From: Bacilli bacterium
GTDB lineage: Bacteria > Bacillota_I > Bacilli_A > RFN20 > CAG-826
Length of the DNA: 33,547 nt
Assembly (NCBI GenBank): GCA_900767605.1
Contig: CAAFZT010000006.1
Span: 1 to 33,547 of the forward strand
Reading direction: 5' to 3'
A program made the translations under genes and the position numbers. The first letter of the stretch is position 1, and the number at the start of each line of letters is the position of its first letter. Of this stretch, positions 16,450-24,579 are shown piece by piece. Below the pieces are notes generated by a model. It had not been told where the DNA came from. It did no database searches and saw nothing but the letters and a program-made list of their open reading frames with translations.

Positions 16450-17417
16450 AATAGGCCTCCTTTTCGGGACGAAAGCATTCGAATGGAACGCGTGGATTCT
16501 TCCATTTCTCCCACTTCATCGATATAACGAACCACCCTGCCATCGCGAAACACTTTTTTGAGGTAAACCACCAAGGAGAAATGGTGATAGACATCCGCAA
16601 GAACCTCATCGAAAACAAGCTTGTCATTGGCCATAAGGGCCATGCGGGCAATTCGTTGGGGGACAGAGTAAATATCCTTTGCGTGCAGCGTGGTCATAAT
16701 GGGGTGGCCGCTCATCACGCAGTTCAAGGCGTCTAGCATCTCAGCCCCACGGCTTTCCGCGACCAAAAGATAGTCCGGATTATTTCGAAGGGCGTTGCGA
16801 ATCAAAGAGGGGAAAGAAGCATCTTTAATCCGATCATCCACCAACCAACTGGTCAAATCCAAATGGGAGGAGGAACGGCTCATTTCTAGCTCTTCGACAT
16901 TATCAATGACGATGACGCGAGTCGCGGGTGGCAAATGCATCAATAAGTATTTTTGAAGTTCCGTCTTCCCTGCTCCGGTTTCTCCGGCGATGACAATGCT
17001 TTTTCTTTGGTGAATCGCATCCATCAAAATCGAACGAGACTCTCCCCAAAACTCTGTATCGTCATCTAAAATGGCGCTTCCTTCTTTTCCAATACGTAAC
17101 GAGAAGGAATAAACGCGTTCGTCTTTGACGCGAACGATGGACAAGAAAGTCGCGTTCAAGCGATATCGAGAGAAACTGACGTCGAGAATCGGATTCATAT
17201 AGGAAAACTGTTTGTCGCTAAAATTGGCGATTTGACGCAAGAAATCCCCTACGGCGGAATTAGCAATTTCCTTTTCGTATTTTTGTCTTCCTAAAGCAGA
17301 ATTCTCGTAATAGAGTGCTTCTCCGTTGAAACTAATGTCCGTTACGGTTGGCACTTGGAGCAGATCGGACAAAAAAGAAGATTCTAAAAATGCAGTTAAA
17401 CGTTGATTGGTCGTCAT
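16446..17417 (-). CDS. TadA/CpaF-like secretion ATPase
   Basis: A 323-residue ATPase of the type II/IV secretion family. Walker A is GETGAGKT (145-152), the Asp box is IDNVEE (171-176), the Walker B region is NPDYLLVAESRG (213-224), and the His box is GHPIMTTLHA (237-246). The N-terminal domain is short compared with typical CpaF proteins (about 400-450 residues), so the usual leader is largely missing. GGAGG lies seven bases before the ATG. It overlaps the preceding gene as ATGA. It should be the hexameric motor on the inner face of the membrane. Confidence 0.88.
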   Translation of the reverse strand: MTTNQRLTAFLESSFLSDLLQVPTVTDISFNGEALYYENSALGRQKYEKEIANSAVGDFLRQIANFSDKQFSYMNPILDVSFSRYRLNATFLSIVRVKDERVYSFSLRIGKEGSAILDDDTEFWGESRSILMDAIHQRKSIVIAGETGAGKTELQKYLLMHLPPATRVIVIDNVEELEMSRSSSHLDLTSWLVDDRIKDASFPSLIRNALRNNPDYLLVAESRGAEMLDALNCVMSGHPIMTTLHAKDIYSVPQRIARMALMANDKLVFDEVLADVYHHFSLVVYLKKVFRDGRVVRYIDEVGEMEESTRSIRMLSSRKGGLL

Positions 17418-17803
17418 GCATGATCCTCCGTGATTTTTTCAATCCGGAACGAAGCCGTTTTATTGAGGATTCGAAATCCTAAATCAGCACGAAAGGCAAT
17501 TTTTACCGACGAATACCCATTGGTATAGGGAATGCGATCACCAAGGTTCACCGTGTAGGTGGTAGACTGGCTATAGGGGGCCATGTTGTTTTTTACATAA
17601 TCCTCCAAAGAGGCATTCAATGCCCCCGAATCAAAATGAGGAATCGTTACATATTGGTTGCTATCAAAATTGGAGACGCTGGTCTCGATGACAGCCCCAT
17701 ACAATCCAAGAAACCCCCGGTTCCATCCACTCCAATTAAACCCTTGAACGAAGGTAGAAAGGGACACAAGCAAGAAGCATCCAGCAAAAAGCAATTCTCC
17801 CAT
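17414..17803 (-). CDS. Small exported protein of the Tad-like operon
   Basis: A 129-residue protein with an N-terminal hydrophobic segment (about 1-19), followed by an extracytoplasmic domain containing GALNASLEDYVKNNMAPYSQ and strands near RIPYTNGYSSVKIAF. A single anchored helix followed by a beta-rich domain is the architecture of TadE/TadF-type minor pilins, but I do not recognise the family. It precedes the ATPase gene, overlapping it as ATGA, and follows the 343-residue gene by two bases. GGAGG lies nine bases before the ATG. Confidence 0.6.
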   Translation of the reverse strand: MGELLFAGCFLLVSLSTFVQGFNWSGWNRGFLGLYGAVIETSVSNFDSNQYVTIPHFDSGALNASLEDYVKNNMAPYSQSTTYTVNLGDRIPYTNGYSSVKIAFRADLGFRILNKTASFRIEKITEDHA

Positions 17804-17805
17804 GA

Positions 17806-18837
17806 TTAACGGCCTCCCAATACGACTCGATATGTTCCTTGCGCTCCCGCGAGGCCGTATTGATGGTTGACATCATAGGAGCGGACTCGAATCCAATCTT
17901 TTTCATTCAATAGAAAATCAAGCTGCCAGGAGTAAAGGGAACTGGATTCTCCCGTTCCTAGCGGCATGGGCAGATAACGAGTGGCCATCTCTTTTTTCGA
18001 TTTAGGGGCTCCTTTTCGCAAAGCTCCGGTAGAGCGATTCAGCGAGAAGGAATTGCTTAAGAAAAATTTGGTTTTTCCCGATATCTGAACCGGGGTGAGA
18101 TTGAAACCAAAAGACGATCCGGATGCATCCATTTTGTCCGCGGCTTTTGCATATTCTTTCCCATGTCCAAACACGGTGACGGAAGCATCGGAAACGCGCA
18201 CTTGTTCTTCTCCATTGTTCTCCTTGCGAATTCCATTGATTTCCATCTGAAAAGCTCGTAAATATTGGGATGAATTGGAGGAGAGGTTCCCGAATTTATA
18301 AATAGGGGTTAATGGCATCAGTTTTTCAGACTTATTGAAATCATAGGAACTGCGTCCAGGATCAAAGGTTGAATCCGCGGTTACGACAAAGGGATTGTCT
18401 TTCGTGTAATAAGGGTCGCCAGGTCCATGGTGCATCGTTTTGCGAATCACGATTTGCGAACTTTGATTTTTGTCGAATCTCCCTTGCAAAACAAGATCGA
18501 CGTTCCAAGTCGAATAAGAGGCGATTCCGTTCGTCGGGAAACTTTTGTTCAAGGTGAAATGAGCCCCGCCTTTTGAAATGGTAAAAGGGATTTCACCATT
18601 AGCAGGCCCGTAAGTAAAAAGAGTCGTGGAAAATTCCATCAAGGTGAGGGTATACCGAATGAAGGTAACCGGCTTAGACGTCGTTGCCCAGCAATCAAAA
18701 TGCAACCGAGCCGGTTGCCCTTTCACTACTTCGTCCATCCAAAATTTATAGGAATAAAGCGGGGCTTTCTGAATAACGGCAGAGGCACAGGCCAAATAGG
18801 CAAACGGCAACGTTAAAGCTAAAATTCCTTTCTTCAT
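17806..18837 (-). CDS. Exported hypothetical protein of the Tad-like operon
   Basis: A 343-residue protein with a signal peptide that is probably cleaved (MKKGILALTLPFAYLACASA). The mature part is beta-rich and Ser/Asn/Lys-rich, with no further membrane segment. I do not recognise it. It might be the cargo, an adhesin, or an extracellular part of the fibre (inference from position as the second gene). Cys18 is within the signal peptide, so it is not a convincing lipobox. It overlaps the 117-residue gene as ATGA and has GAGGGGG seven bases before the ATG. Confidence 0.65.
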   Translation of the reverse strand: MKKGILALTLPFAYLACASAVIQKAPLYSYKFWMDEVVKGQPARLHFDCWATTSKPVTFIRYTLTLMEFSTTLFTYGPANGEIPFTISKGGAHFTLNKSFPTNGIASYSTWNVDLVLQGRFDKNQSSQIVIRKTMHHGPGDPYYTKDNPFVVTADSTFDPGRSSYDFNKSEKLMPLTPIYKFGNLSSNSSQYLRAFQMEINGIRKENNGEEQVRVSDASVTVFGHGKEYAKAADKMDASGSSFGFNLTPVQISGKTKFFLSNSFSLNRSTGALRKGAPKSKKEMATRYLPMPLGTGESSSLYSWQLDFLLNEKDWIRVRSYDVNHQYGLAGAQGTYRVVLGGR

Positions 18838-19187
18838 GCAAGCACCCCCTCGTCATCGGCGAAGCAGATTAAATGAACGATCAACGACTTTTCTAGGGCG
18901 TTGAATTCCTTCATGGAAACATCGGGCAAATACCAAAAAGGGTAATAAGTTCCATTTTCCAATAGATTAATAATCAAAATTTTCCGTTCCAATGGATTCA
19001 ATTTCCAAAAATAAGCCTTCACTCGAGAGAGAAATCTCGCCTCAGGCGTATGGCTTTTTTCCTCCAAGAACTCATCGGATAGATCATAAATATGAGAACA
19101 AGAGGGCTTGCCTAATTTGACTAGGCTAACCCCATATAATTTTTGGACCTTTTTCTCTACGTCCATCCGATTCAAGAGATAGTTCAT
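18834..19187 (-). CDS. Possible HTH regulator, first gene of the Tad-like operon
   Basis: A 117-residue cytoplasmic protein. I take the ATG at 19187, because GGAGG lies eight bases upstream; a GTG at 19202 would overlap that site. The C-terminal half (about 64-110) has LNPLERKILI, a YYPFWYLPDVS segment and MKEFNALEKSLI. This pattern reminds me of sigma-70 region 4-like / ArpU-type HTH domains, in which an aromatic motif is followed by a recognition helix. The match is weak. If right, it would be an autoregulator of the operon. Confidence 0.5.
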   Translation of the reverse strand: MNYLLNRMDVEKKVQKLYGVSLVKLGKPSCSHIYDLSDEFLEEKSHTPEARFLSRVKAYFWKLNPLERKILIINLLENGTYYPFWYLPDVSMKEFNALEKSLIVHLICFADDEGVLA

Positions 19188-19340
19188 TTTCGCTGCCTCC
19201 ACGTATACTTAGAAGGTGAAAAAAAGAAAATTTTGTCGAACTATTTTTTCGGTTTCGGAAAAAGAAAAGGCGTAATCGATTAAATCTCTATAAAAAATTT
19301 ACAATTATTTTTGTTGGTTTCCACCGAGCAATTCTCTTTG

Positions 19341-19349
19341 TGGTATGAT
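19341..19349 (+). promoter_or_regulatory. Extended -10 promoter of the guanylate-kinase-like gene
   Basis: TGGTATGAT fits an extended -10 box (TGnTATAAT). It ends nine bases before the ATG at 19359, with no ribosome binding site and no good -35 box. The transcript should start near the ATG. Confidence 0.5.
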
Positions 19350-19358
19350 ACCTCAACT

Positions 19359-19898
19359 ATGATTTTACTCGTTGGCGCTAGCGCATCCGGGAAAACGGAA
19401 ATTGCGAAATATTTACAAGCTCATTATGGCATTAAAAAAGTAGTCACTCACACAACTAGACCCATGCGAAACGGGGAAAGACAAGATGTCGATTACCACT
19501 TCGTTAGCAAAGAGCAATTTGGTCAATTGAAAAAAGAAGACTTCTTTGTTGAAACCACGCACTATAACGGAAACGAATATGGTTCTTCCAAAGCGGAAGT
19601 CGCCGACGATAAAGTCCTCATCGTAGACCCAACCGGATTACAAGCTTTCATAAAATTGAACAATCCTAGAATTATTACTTTTTTTCTAGATGCCAAAGAG
19701 GAAACTCGCCGGAAAAGAATGACGCAACGCGGTGATGAAAAATCCGCCATCGAATCCCGGATTCAAAACGATAAAAAAGAATTCGCTTTAAGCCGCATCG
19801 GCCATCCAGATTTTATCTTAACAACCGATCATGACAGCGTCGAAAAATTATCCAACGATATTTTGAATCTTTATCAACAAAAGCTTAATCTTCTTTAA
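19359..19898 (+). CDS. Guanylate-kinase-like NMP kinase
   Basis: A 179-residue P-loop kinase. Walker A is GASASGKT (6-13). The GMP-binding region THTTRPMRNGERQDVDYHFV and the YGSS motif match guanylate kinases, which convert GMP to GDP. It is shorter than the usual 190-210 residues, and the P-loop is atypical (GASASGKT instead of GPSGVGKG), so it may be a second, specialised copy and not the essential Gmk. The start at ATG 19359 places the P-loop at the N-terminus. The last 14 bases overlap the convergent CNNM gene. Confidence 0.75.
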   Translation: MILLVGASASGKTEIAKYLQAHYGIKKVVTHTTRPMRNGERQDVDYHFVSKEQFGQLKKEDFFVETTHYNGNEYGSSKAEVADDKVLIVDPTGLQAFIKLNNPRIITFFLDAKEETRRKRMTQRGDEKSAIESRIQNDKKEFALSRIGHPDFILTTDHDSVEKLSNDILNLYQQKLNLL

Positions 19899-21171
19899 CG
19901 ATGCGCCGCGGGTGATAAACGATTTTAAATTCATCCACCGTATAAGCGGAAGCTTTTAGGACGCTAATGGTAAGCTTTCCATATTCCAAGGAGTCCCCCA
20001 CCTTGCCAAATCGACCCAACTTATCATTAAACCAACCGGATAGGGTTTCGTAGTCTTCGTCAATCTCTTCTTCGTCCAAGTGAAAGGTTTCAAAAAATTC
20101 GTCAATAGACATACGTCCTTTGGCGTAATAAATGTTTCTTCTTTCCCCTTTTCTCACCGTTAAATCAATGGGCTCGGATTCATCCCACAATTCGCCTACC
20201 AATTCTTCTAGAATATCTTCTAAGGTAACGATTCCTTCCGTTCCACCATATTCGTCCTTGACCACGGCAATATGATGTTTGCTCTTTTTCATCAATTCCA
20301 AAATCGATGAAATTTCCATGGTCCGCGGAACTTCAAGAATCGGAAGCATCAAACGATCAAAGGACAGCTTTTGTCCATTGATAATCGCTCTTTGTAGCCC
20401 CTTGACGGGAATATACCCAATAATGTGGTCGTAATTTTTCCGATAAACAGGAATGCGTGAATGGCGGAATGCCCCTTCTTTTAACACGTATCGATTCAAA
20501 TCTTCCGTAATTTCAATTCCTTCAATACGAACGCGAGGCGTCATAACCTCGTAAGCACAGGTGTCTTTAAACTCGATGGAGTTTTGAATAAGTTCGCTTT
20601 GGTCGTGATCAATAAACCCTTCGTCTTCAATATCATCGACCATCGCCTGCAGCTCTTCATCACTAGCGGGGGCATCCGCAGGCGCGAACTTTAAAAGAGG
20701 CTTAGTCATGAGATTCGCTATCCAACTAACCGACTTGGAAATCGGGAAGAAGGCGTATTCAAAAACAAGAAGGATAGGAGCGGACATCATGGCGATACGA
20801 TAGGAAAAATTCTTTCCAAAAGCCTTCGGAAGAATCTCACCAAAAATCAACAACACCGCCAACATAATCAACGAAATGTAAGTAGAACTCATGGGGTTAT
20901 TGGAAAAAGGTTCCAACAAAGAAAGAGCCGCAGCAAGAGAGGACGCAAGAATATTAACGAGGTTATTGCCGAATAAGACCGTTACAATCGTCTCATCGTA
21001 TTTTTCCGCATAACGGTATGCTCTCTTAGCTACGGAGGACCCTTTGTCCATCGCCGTTTTCAATTTTCTTTTGTTCACGACGGAATAGGCCATGTCGCAT
21101 GAGGAAAAGAATGCAGAAAAAACAAGCAAAACGACAATTATGGCGAGATACAAAATTCCTTGGGGGTTCAT
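19885..21171 (-). CDS. CNNM/CorC-type transporter (DUF21-CBS-CorC)
   Basis: A 428-residue membrane protein with an N-terminal DUF21 domain (about 1-185, several membrane segments, with FGNNLVNILAS), two CBS domains (DTCAYEVMTPR onward, and a second with DEYGGTEGIVTLEDILEELVG) and a C-terminal CorC_HlyC domain (about 340-425). Family members are linked to Mg2+ or Co2+ efflux or homeostasis. It overlaps the paralogous upstream gene as ATGA, so the two are translationally coupled. It runs 14 bases into the convergent guanylate-kinase-like gene. Confidence 0.87.
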   Translation of the reverse strand: MNPQGILYLAIIVVLLVFSAFFSSCDMAYSVVNKRKLKTAMDKGSSVAKRAYRYAEKYDETIVTVLFGNNLVNILASSLAAALSLLEPFSNNPMSSTYISLIMLAVLLIFGEILPKAFGKNFSYRIAMMSAPILLVFEYAFFPISKSVSWIANLMTKPLLKFAPADAPASDEELQAMVDDIEDEGFIDHDQSELIQNSIEFKDTCAYEVMTPRVRIEGIEITEDLNRYVLKEGAFRHSRIPVYRKNYDHIIGYIPVKGLQRAIINGQKLSFDRLMLPILEVPRTMEISSILELMKKSKHHIAVVKDEYGGTEGIVTLEDILEELVGELWDESEPIDLTVRKGERRNIYYAKGRMSIDEFFETFHLDEEEIDEDYETLSGWFNDKLGRFGKVGDSLEYGKLTISVLKASAYTVDEFKIVYHPRRIVKED

Positions 21172-22190
21172 TTCTTTCCCTCCTGAAGCGGGGCAGTATT
21201 TTCACCGATGCTGCCAACCAATTCTTCCAACACGTCTTCTGTAGTCACCATACCGATTATTTTATTGTCTTTGCGAACAAGAGCAATTTGGGTGTGGTTC
21301 TCTCTAAAGCCATCAATTAAATCATCAATTTTAACGGTCGGTTTAACAAAATAAGGCTTTTGCACATAAGGTAGATAGGAAACGCTAGGATCGTGCAAGT
21401 AAGCAGCGAGAAAGTTTTTAACAACAAGAACACCAATCATGCGGTCCGGCGTTTGGTAATAAATTGGAATGCGCGAATAGGGACATTTCTTCAAAAATTC
21501 AATAACAGCTTTTATGGTGAGTTTTTCGCCATTCAGCATGGTCATGCGGCTTAATGGAGTGAGAACTTCGCGAATTGCCGTATCTCCAAAGTCAATTGAA
21601 TTGACAATAATATCCGATTCGTTTTCTTCCAATTCTCCTTCTTTTTCCTTTCTCTCAATTTCCTGCGCAAAATCCTCATCTGTAAAATCCGCCTCTGGTT
21701 TTGCACGGAAAATTTTACGTGTTAACCATTCAAATCCACGGAAAACAAGAGAAATCGGGAAGAATAAAATGACAAAAAATGCTGTCGGGAAAGCAACAAC
21801 CCTCGCCACAATGTTCGGAGCCCTTTTAGCCACGAACTTGGGAATGGTATCGCCAAACATAAACGTAATAATCGCCATGACAATGGAAGCGATTAGGGAT
21901 ACCACGGAATCGTTTAAGATGCCGTGAAACAAATGCAAAAATAAAAACGTGGATACCGTGGAAATCAAAACCGCAAACAGGTTATTCCCAATTAAAACAG
22001 TGATTAAGGTGGTTTCAAAGTGCTCGTATAATTTTACGATTAATTTCGAGGAAGTCTTTCCATCTTCGGCTTCGATTTGGAACTTGTATTTATTTAGGCA
22101 GGCAAAGGCTGTTTCAGTAGCGCTATAGAATGCGCTCATCAACAAGAAGAAAAGCAGTAGGATGATACTAGCCCAATCAGGGAGATCCAT
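21168..22190 (-). CDS. CNNM-type transporter lacking the CorC domain
   Basis: A 340-residue paralogue of the next gene, with a DUF21 membrane domain (IGNNLFAVLIS motif) and two CBS domains (GDTAIREVLTPLSR, and one ending MVTTEDVLEELVGSIG). It ends right after the second CBS domain, so the CorC_HlyC domain found in its partner is absent. AAAGGA lies nine bases before the ATG. The two products may act as a heterodimer for divalent-cation export (inference; CNNM proteins are known to dimerise). A promoter lies at 22228-22256. Confidence 0.85.
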   Translation of the reverse strand: MDLPDWASIILLLFFLLMSAFYSATETAFACLNKYKFQIEAEDGKTSSKLIVKLYEHFETTLITVLIGNNLFAVLISTVSTFLFLHLFHGILNDSVVSLIASIVMAIITFMFGDTIPKFVAKRAPNIVARVVAFPTAFFVILFFPISLVFRGFEWLTRKIFRAKPEADFTDEDFAQEIERKEKEGELEENESDIIVNSIDFGDTAIREVLTPLSRMTMLNGEKLTIKAVIEFLKKCPYSRIPIYYQTPDRMIGVLVVKNFLAAYLHDPSVSYLPYVQKPYFVKPTVKIDDLIDGFRENHTQIALVRKDNKIIGMVTTEDVLEELVGSIGENTAPLQEGKK

Positions 22191-22227
22191 CCAACCACTT
22201 CCTTTCCGCCGAAATTTCAGCGCGAAG

Positions 22228-22256
22228 ATATTAGCAAATTTCTAGAAAAATATAAA
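22228..22256 (-). promoter_or_regulatory. Promoter of the CNNM pair
   Basis: -35 TTTATA (22251-22256), a 17-base spacer and -10 TAATAT (22228-22233), 37 bases before the ATG. Four and four or five matches to consensus. Confidence 0.5.
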
Positions 22257-22283
22257 GAGGTGCTTCTTTTACACCGTCTACGG

Positions 22284-22312
22284 AATAAAAAAAGCGGGCT
22301 CGACGGCCCGCA
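22284..22312 (-). terminator. Intrinsic terminator of the repeat-motif membrane protein gene
   Basis: Stem GCGGGC / GCCCGC, six-base loop, then seven T on the - strand. Confidence 0.92.
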
Positions 22313-22325
22313 TAAATATAAGGAA

Positions 22326-24395
22326 TTAGTCTTCGTCCGAATCATCCATGGTTTCGGCATCCGGCTCTGGAATTTCATCAATCCAATTTTTGGTTTCTAT
22401 CGCTCCTTGCGTTAAGCCATTTTTCTTCATGACGTCGGAGATCAAATCCTTCGCTCGCTTCATCGAAAGGTCACTCTTCACCTTGAATACGAGAGGGATA
22501 TCTGCATAAACCTTCTTATGGCTTACATCCTGGATGGGAAGCGGAGAATTCGCATAGTCTTTGGGATTTAAAGCAAAATAGAGCTTTAAGGCTTTGCCAG
22601 CAACCGTGATGCGAACAAAGGTGACTTTGTGCAAGCGGAAGGTATCCCCCTTATTGGAAATCCGGCTCTTCACTCCGTAAGACATAATTTCCGATTTCAA
22701 TTCATTGTAATTTTTTGCCATGCTGGGTTCAGCGGATTTCATTCGGGTTTGGAACGGGATACGAATGATTTTATCGTGGGGAGGCAAATCGGGATTCACG
22801 GCGCCAACCACACGAGGCTTCGAAACGTCTTCTTTTTCTTCCATAGTGGCAGGGGCCGGTTCTTCTTTTATTTCCTTTGCTACTTCCGCAGGCTTATCCG
22901 CGGAGGAAGAAAGAACCACGGTAATTGGTTGAACTTTCGTATCGGCTAACGGAGGTACATCTTTCATTTCTTGGCGGATGATTTGTCGAACAGAAGCCGC
23001 GGTAAGAGTTTCGCGACTCTTGCTATCTCTCCGATCAAATTCTTCTTTCATGATTCCCCGAATGTCTTCTGCGGTGAGGCCGGGTTTTGGTTCTGGAGTC
23101 TGCTCGGCAGGGATTGCTTTATGAATTTCTTCAGAAATCATTTTGCGAATGTCTTCCGCTTTTAAAGACTGTTCTTCTTTCGTTGGAACTTCGATCGTTT
23201 TTTCAACAGGGGCAGGGGTTGATTTTGCTTCGGCAATAATAGAACGAACATCCGCTTCGGTTAAAACGCTTGGGGCAGGTTCGCTTTCATCCTCGATGAT
23301 GATATCATCCTCTTTATCAGCGTCGTGGTTCTTCCGCAGTTCTTCAGAAAGAATCTTGCGGACGTCTTCCGCGCTTAACGGTTTTTCTTCTTTTGAATTA
23401 ACGGGAGAAGGAACCGAAATGATAACGGGCTGCTTTTCTTCCTTTGGCAAAAGTTCTTCACGTACAATCTTGCGGACGTCTTCGGCGCTTAAAGGTTTTT
23501 CTCCCGAGATAGCTCCTTGAATTTCAGAAACAGGGACGGTGGAGGAAGATGGCTTAGGGCTGGTCGTAGCATCAGGAGAATACGTATTGATATATTGGAC
23601 AAGAAGAGGACCCTGGATTCCGCTAGGGTTCGGCACGAAAGTAGAAGCAGGGACGGTGGATGAGGATTCGGCAGCAGGTTTCGAATGACCCGGTTTCTTA
23701 TCCTCACTAGAAACGCTGGTTTCATCGTCATGAACAATAATGACGGAAGGGTTAGTGGCAGACACCTCTGGCTTAGAAGCAGCGGCAGGTTTTGCCTTCG
23801 GACGAATTTTCTCCTTTCCAGAAGCGGACATATCAATGACATAACCGATAAAGGAAAGAAGGAAACCAAACATACCAAGCAAAATGCTTACCAAAATAAA
23901 CACGGTCCATCCATTGCCCAATAGATGAGCCTTTTTAGCATAGATGACAAGGCCGACTAAACCATAGGGGCCCCAAGAAGAGAAGCTGCTTTCCAAGGAG
24001 GAGAACTTTGAACCAAGAGCCCAAAATGGTTCTTTGGTTAAATCCCATCCAGGTTGAAAGGCCAAGGCACAGAAAAATAGAAAGGTTAAGAATTCAACCA
24101 GGAATAGAATCAATCCTCCAATGGCGGCTTTTCTTTTCCGCAAAGAGGCAACAACAATCCCAGCAATCCAAAAACACAATAAAATGACAAAGGCAACCAG
24201 CCAAACCACTTGGATAAATTGAACGTTGGGGAAGGAAAATAGGCCTTTAAAAAGTTCACCAAATCGGGAGCCAAGCCCCGTCAAGGTGTAAAGAGCATCC
24301 GGACCCATGAATAACGGAATCAGGAAAAGTAGGCACATCGCGAAAATAGAAATTCCGAAGCCCACTAGAGATAAAATTAGAGATGATTTTTTCAT
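22326..24395 (-). CDS. Membrane protein with six copies of an AEDVRKI-type motif
   Basis: A 689-residue protein. The start is the ATG at 24395, after GGAGG. The N-terminus has four membrane segments (about 5-30, 61-84, 90-113, 163-188). Residues 190-300 are a Ser/Pro/Lys-rich linker. Residues 302-483 hold six copies of a helical motif like LSAEDVRKIVREEL, starting near 302, 340, 378, 411, 440 and 464. The C-terminus (about 550-689) is a conserved-looking domain with YNELKSEIMSYGVKSRIS and KLYFALNPKDY, which I believe recurs in Bacillota hypothetical proteins. The C-terminal tail is acidic. Function is unknown; a membrane scaffold with repeated docking helices is plausible. It is a single-gene unit with its own promoter. 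Confidence 0.78.
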   Translation of the reverse strand: MKKSSLILSLVGFGISIFAMCLLFLIPLFMGPDALYTLTGLGSRFGELFKGLFSFPNVQFIQVVWLVAFVILLCFWIAGIVVASLRKRKAAIGGLILFLVEFLTFLFFCALAFQPGWDLTKEPFWALGSKFSSLESSFSSWGPYGLVGLVIYAKKAHLLGNGWTVFILVSILLGMFGFLLSFIGYVIDMSASGKEKIRPKAKPAAASKPEVSATNPSVIIVHDDETSVSSEDKKPGHSKPAAESSSTVPASTFVPNPSGIQGPLLVQYINTYSPDATTSPKPSSSTVPVSEIQGAISGEKPLSAEDVRKIVREELLPKEEKQPVIISVPSPVNSKEEKPLSAEDVRKILSEELRKNHDADKEDDIIIEDESEPAPSVLTEADVRSIIAEAKSTPAPVEKTIEVPTKEEQSLKAEDIRKMISEEIHKAIPAEQTPEPKPGLTAEDIRGIMKEEFDRRDSKSRETLTAASVRQIIRQEMKDVPPLADTKVQPITVVLSSSADKPAEVAKEIKEEPAPATMEEKEDVSKPRVVGAVNPDLPPHDKIIRIPFQTRMKSAEPSMAKNYNELKSEIMSYGVKSRISNKGDTFRLHKVTFVRITVAGKALKLYFALNPKDYANSPLPIQDVSHKKVYADIPLVFKVKSDLSMKRAKDLISDVMKKNGLTQGAIETKNWIDEIPEPDAETMDDSDED
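22962..23492 (-). repeat. Six-copy motif array coding for LxAEDVRxI..EE helices
   Basis: Six imperfect copies at protein level. By hand count, the spacings between copy starts are 38, 38, 33, 29 and 24 residues, shrinking toward the C-terminus. The DNA is not identical between copies, so it is an old array, not a recent expansion. Confidence 0.75.
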
Positions 24396-24422
24396 ACTTC
24401 CTCCAATACTTGGCTTTGGCAA

Positions 24423-24451
24423 ATTATATAGTTCTCTTGCGTGCGCGTAAA
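24423..24451 (-). promoter_or_regulatory. Promoter of the repeat-motif membrane protein gene
   Basis: -35 TTTACG (24446-24451), a 17-base spacer and a perfect -10 TATAAT (24423-24428), 27 bases before the ATG. Confidence 0.65.
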
Positions 24452-24529
24452 GCCTTTAAAAAACGTGCAAAAACGCAACAAAACAGAAATATATTAGGTT
24501 TTTGCACAATAAATTTATTCAAAACGAAA

Positions 24530-24558
24530 AGAAAAAAATGAGCCGAAACCAGCTCATT
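24530..24558 (-). terminator. Intrinsic terminator of the cyclophilin gene
   Basis: Stem ATGAGC / GCTCAT, eight-base loop, then at least six T on the - strand. Confidence 0.88.
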
Positions 24559-24579
24559 TCCATGGATTGAAACAGATAA

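Noticed and set aside
22962..23492. Possible CRISPR or DNA-level tandem repeat
   Set aside because: The periodicity is in the protein; the DNA copies differ and their spacing varies, and no cas gene is present.
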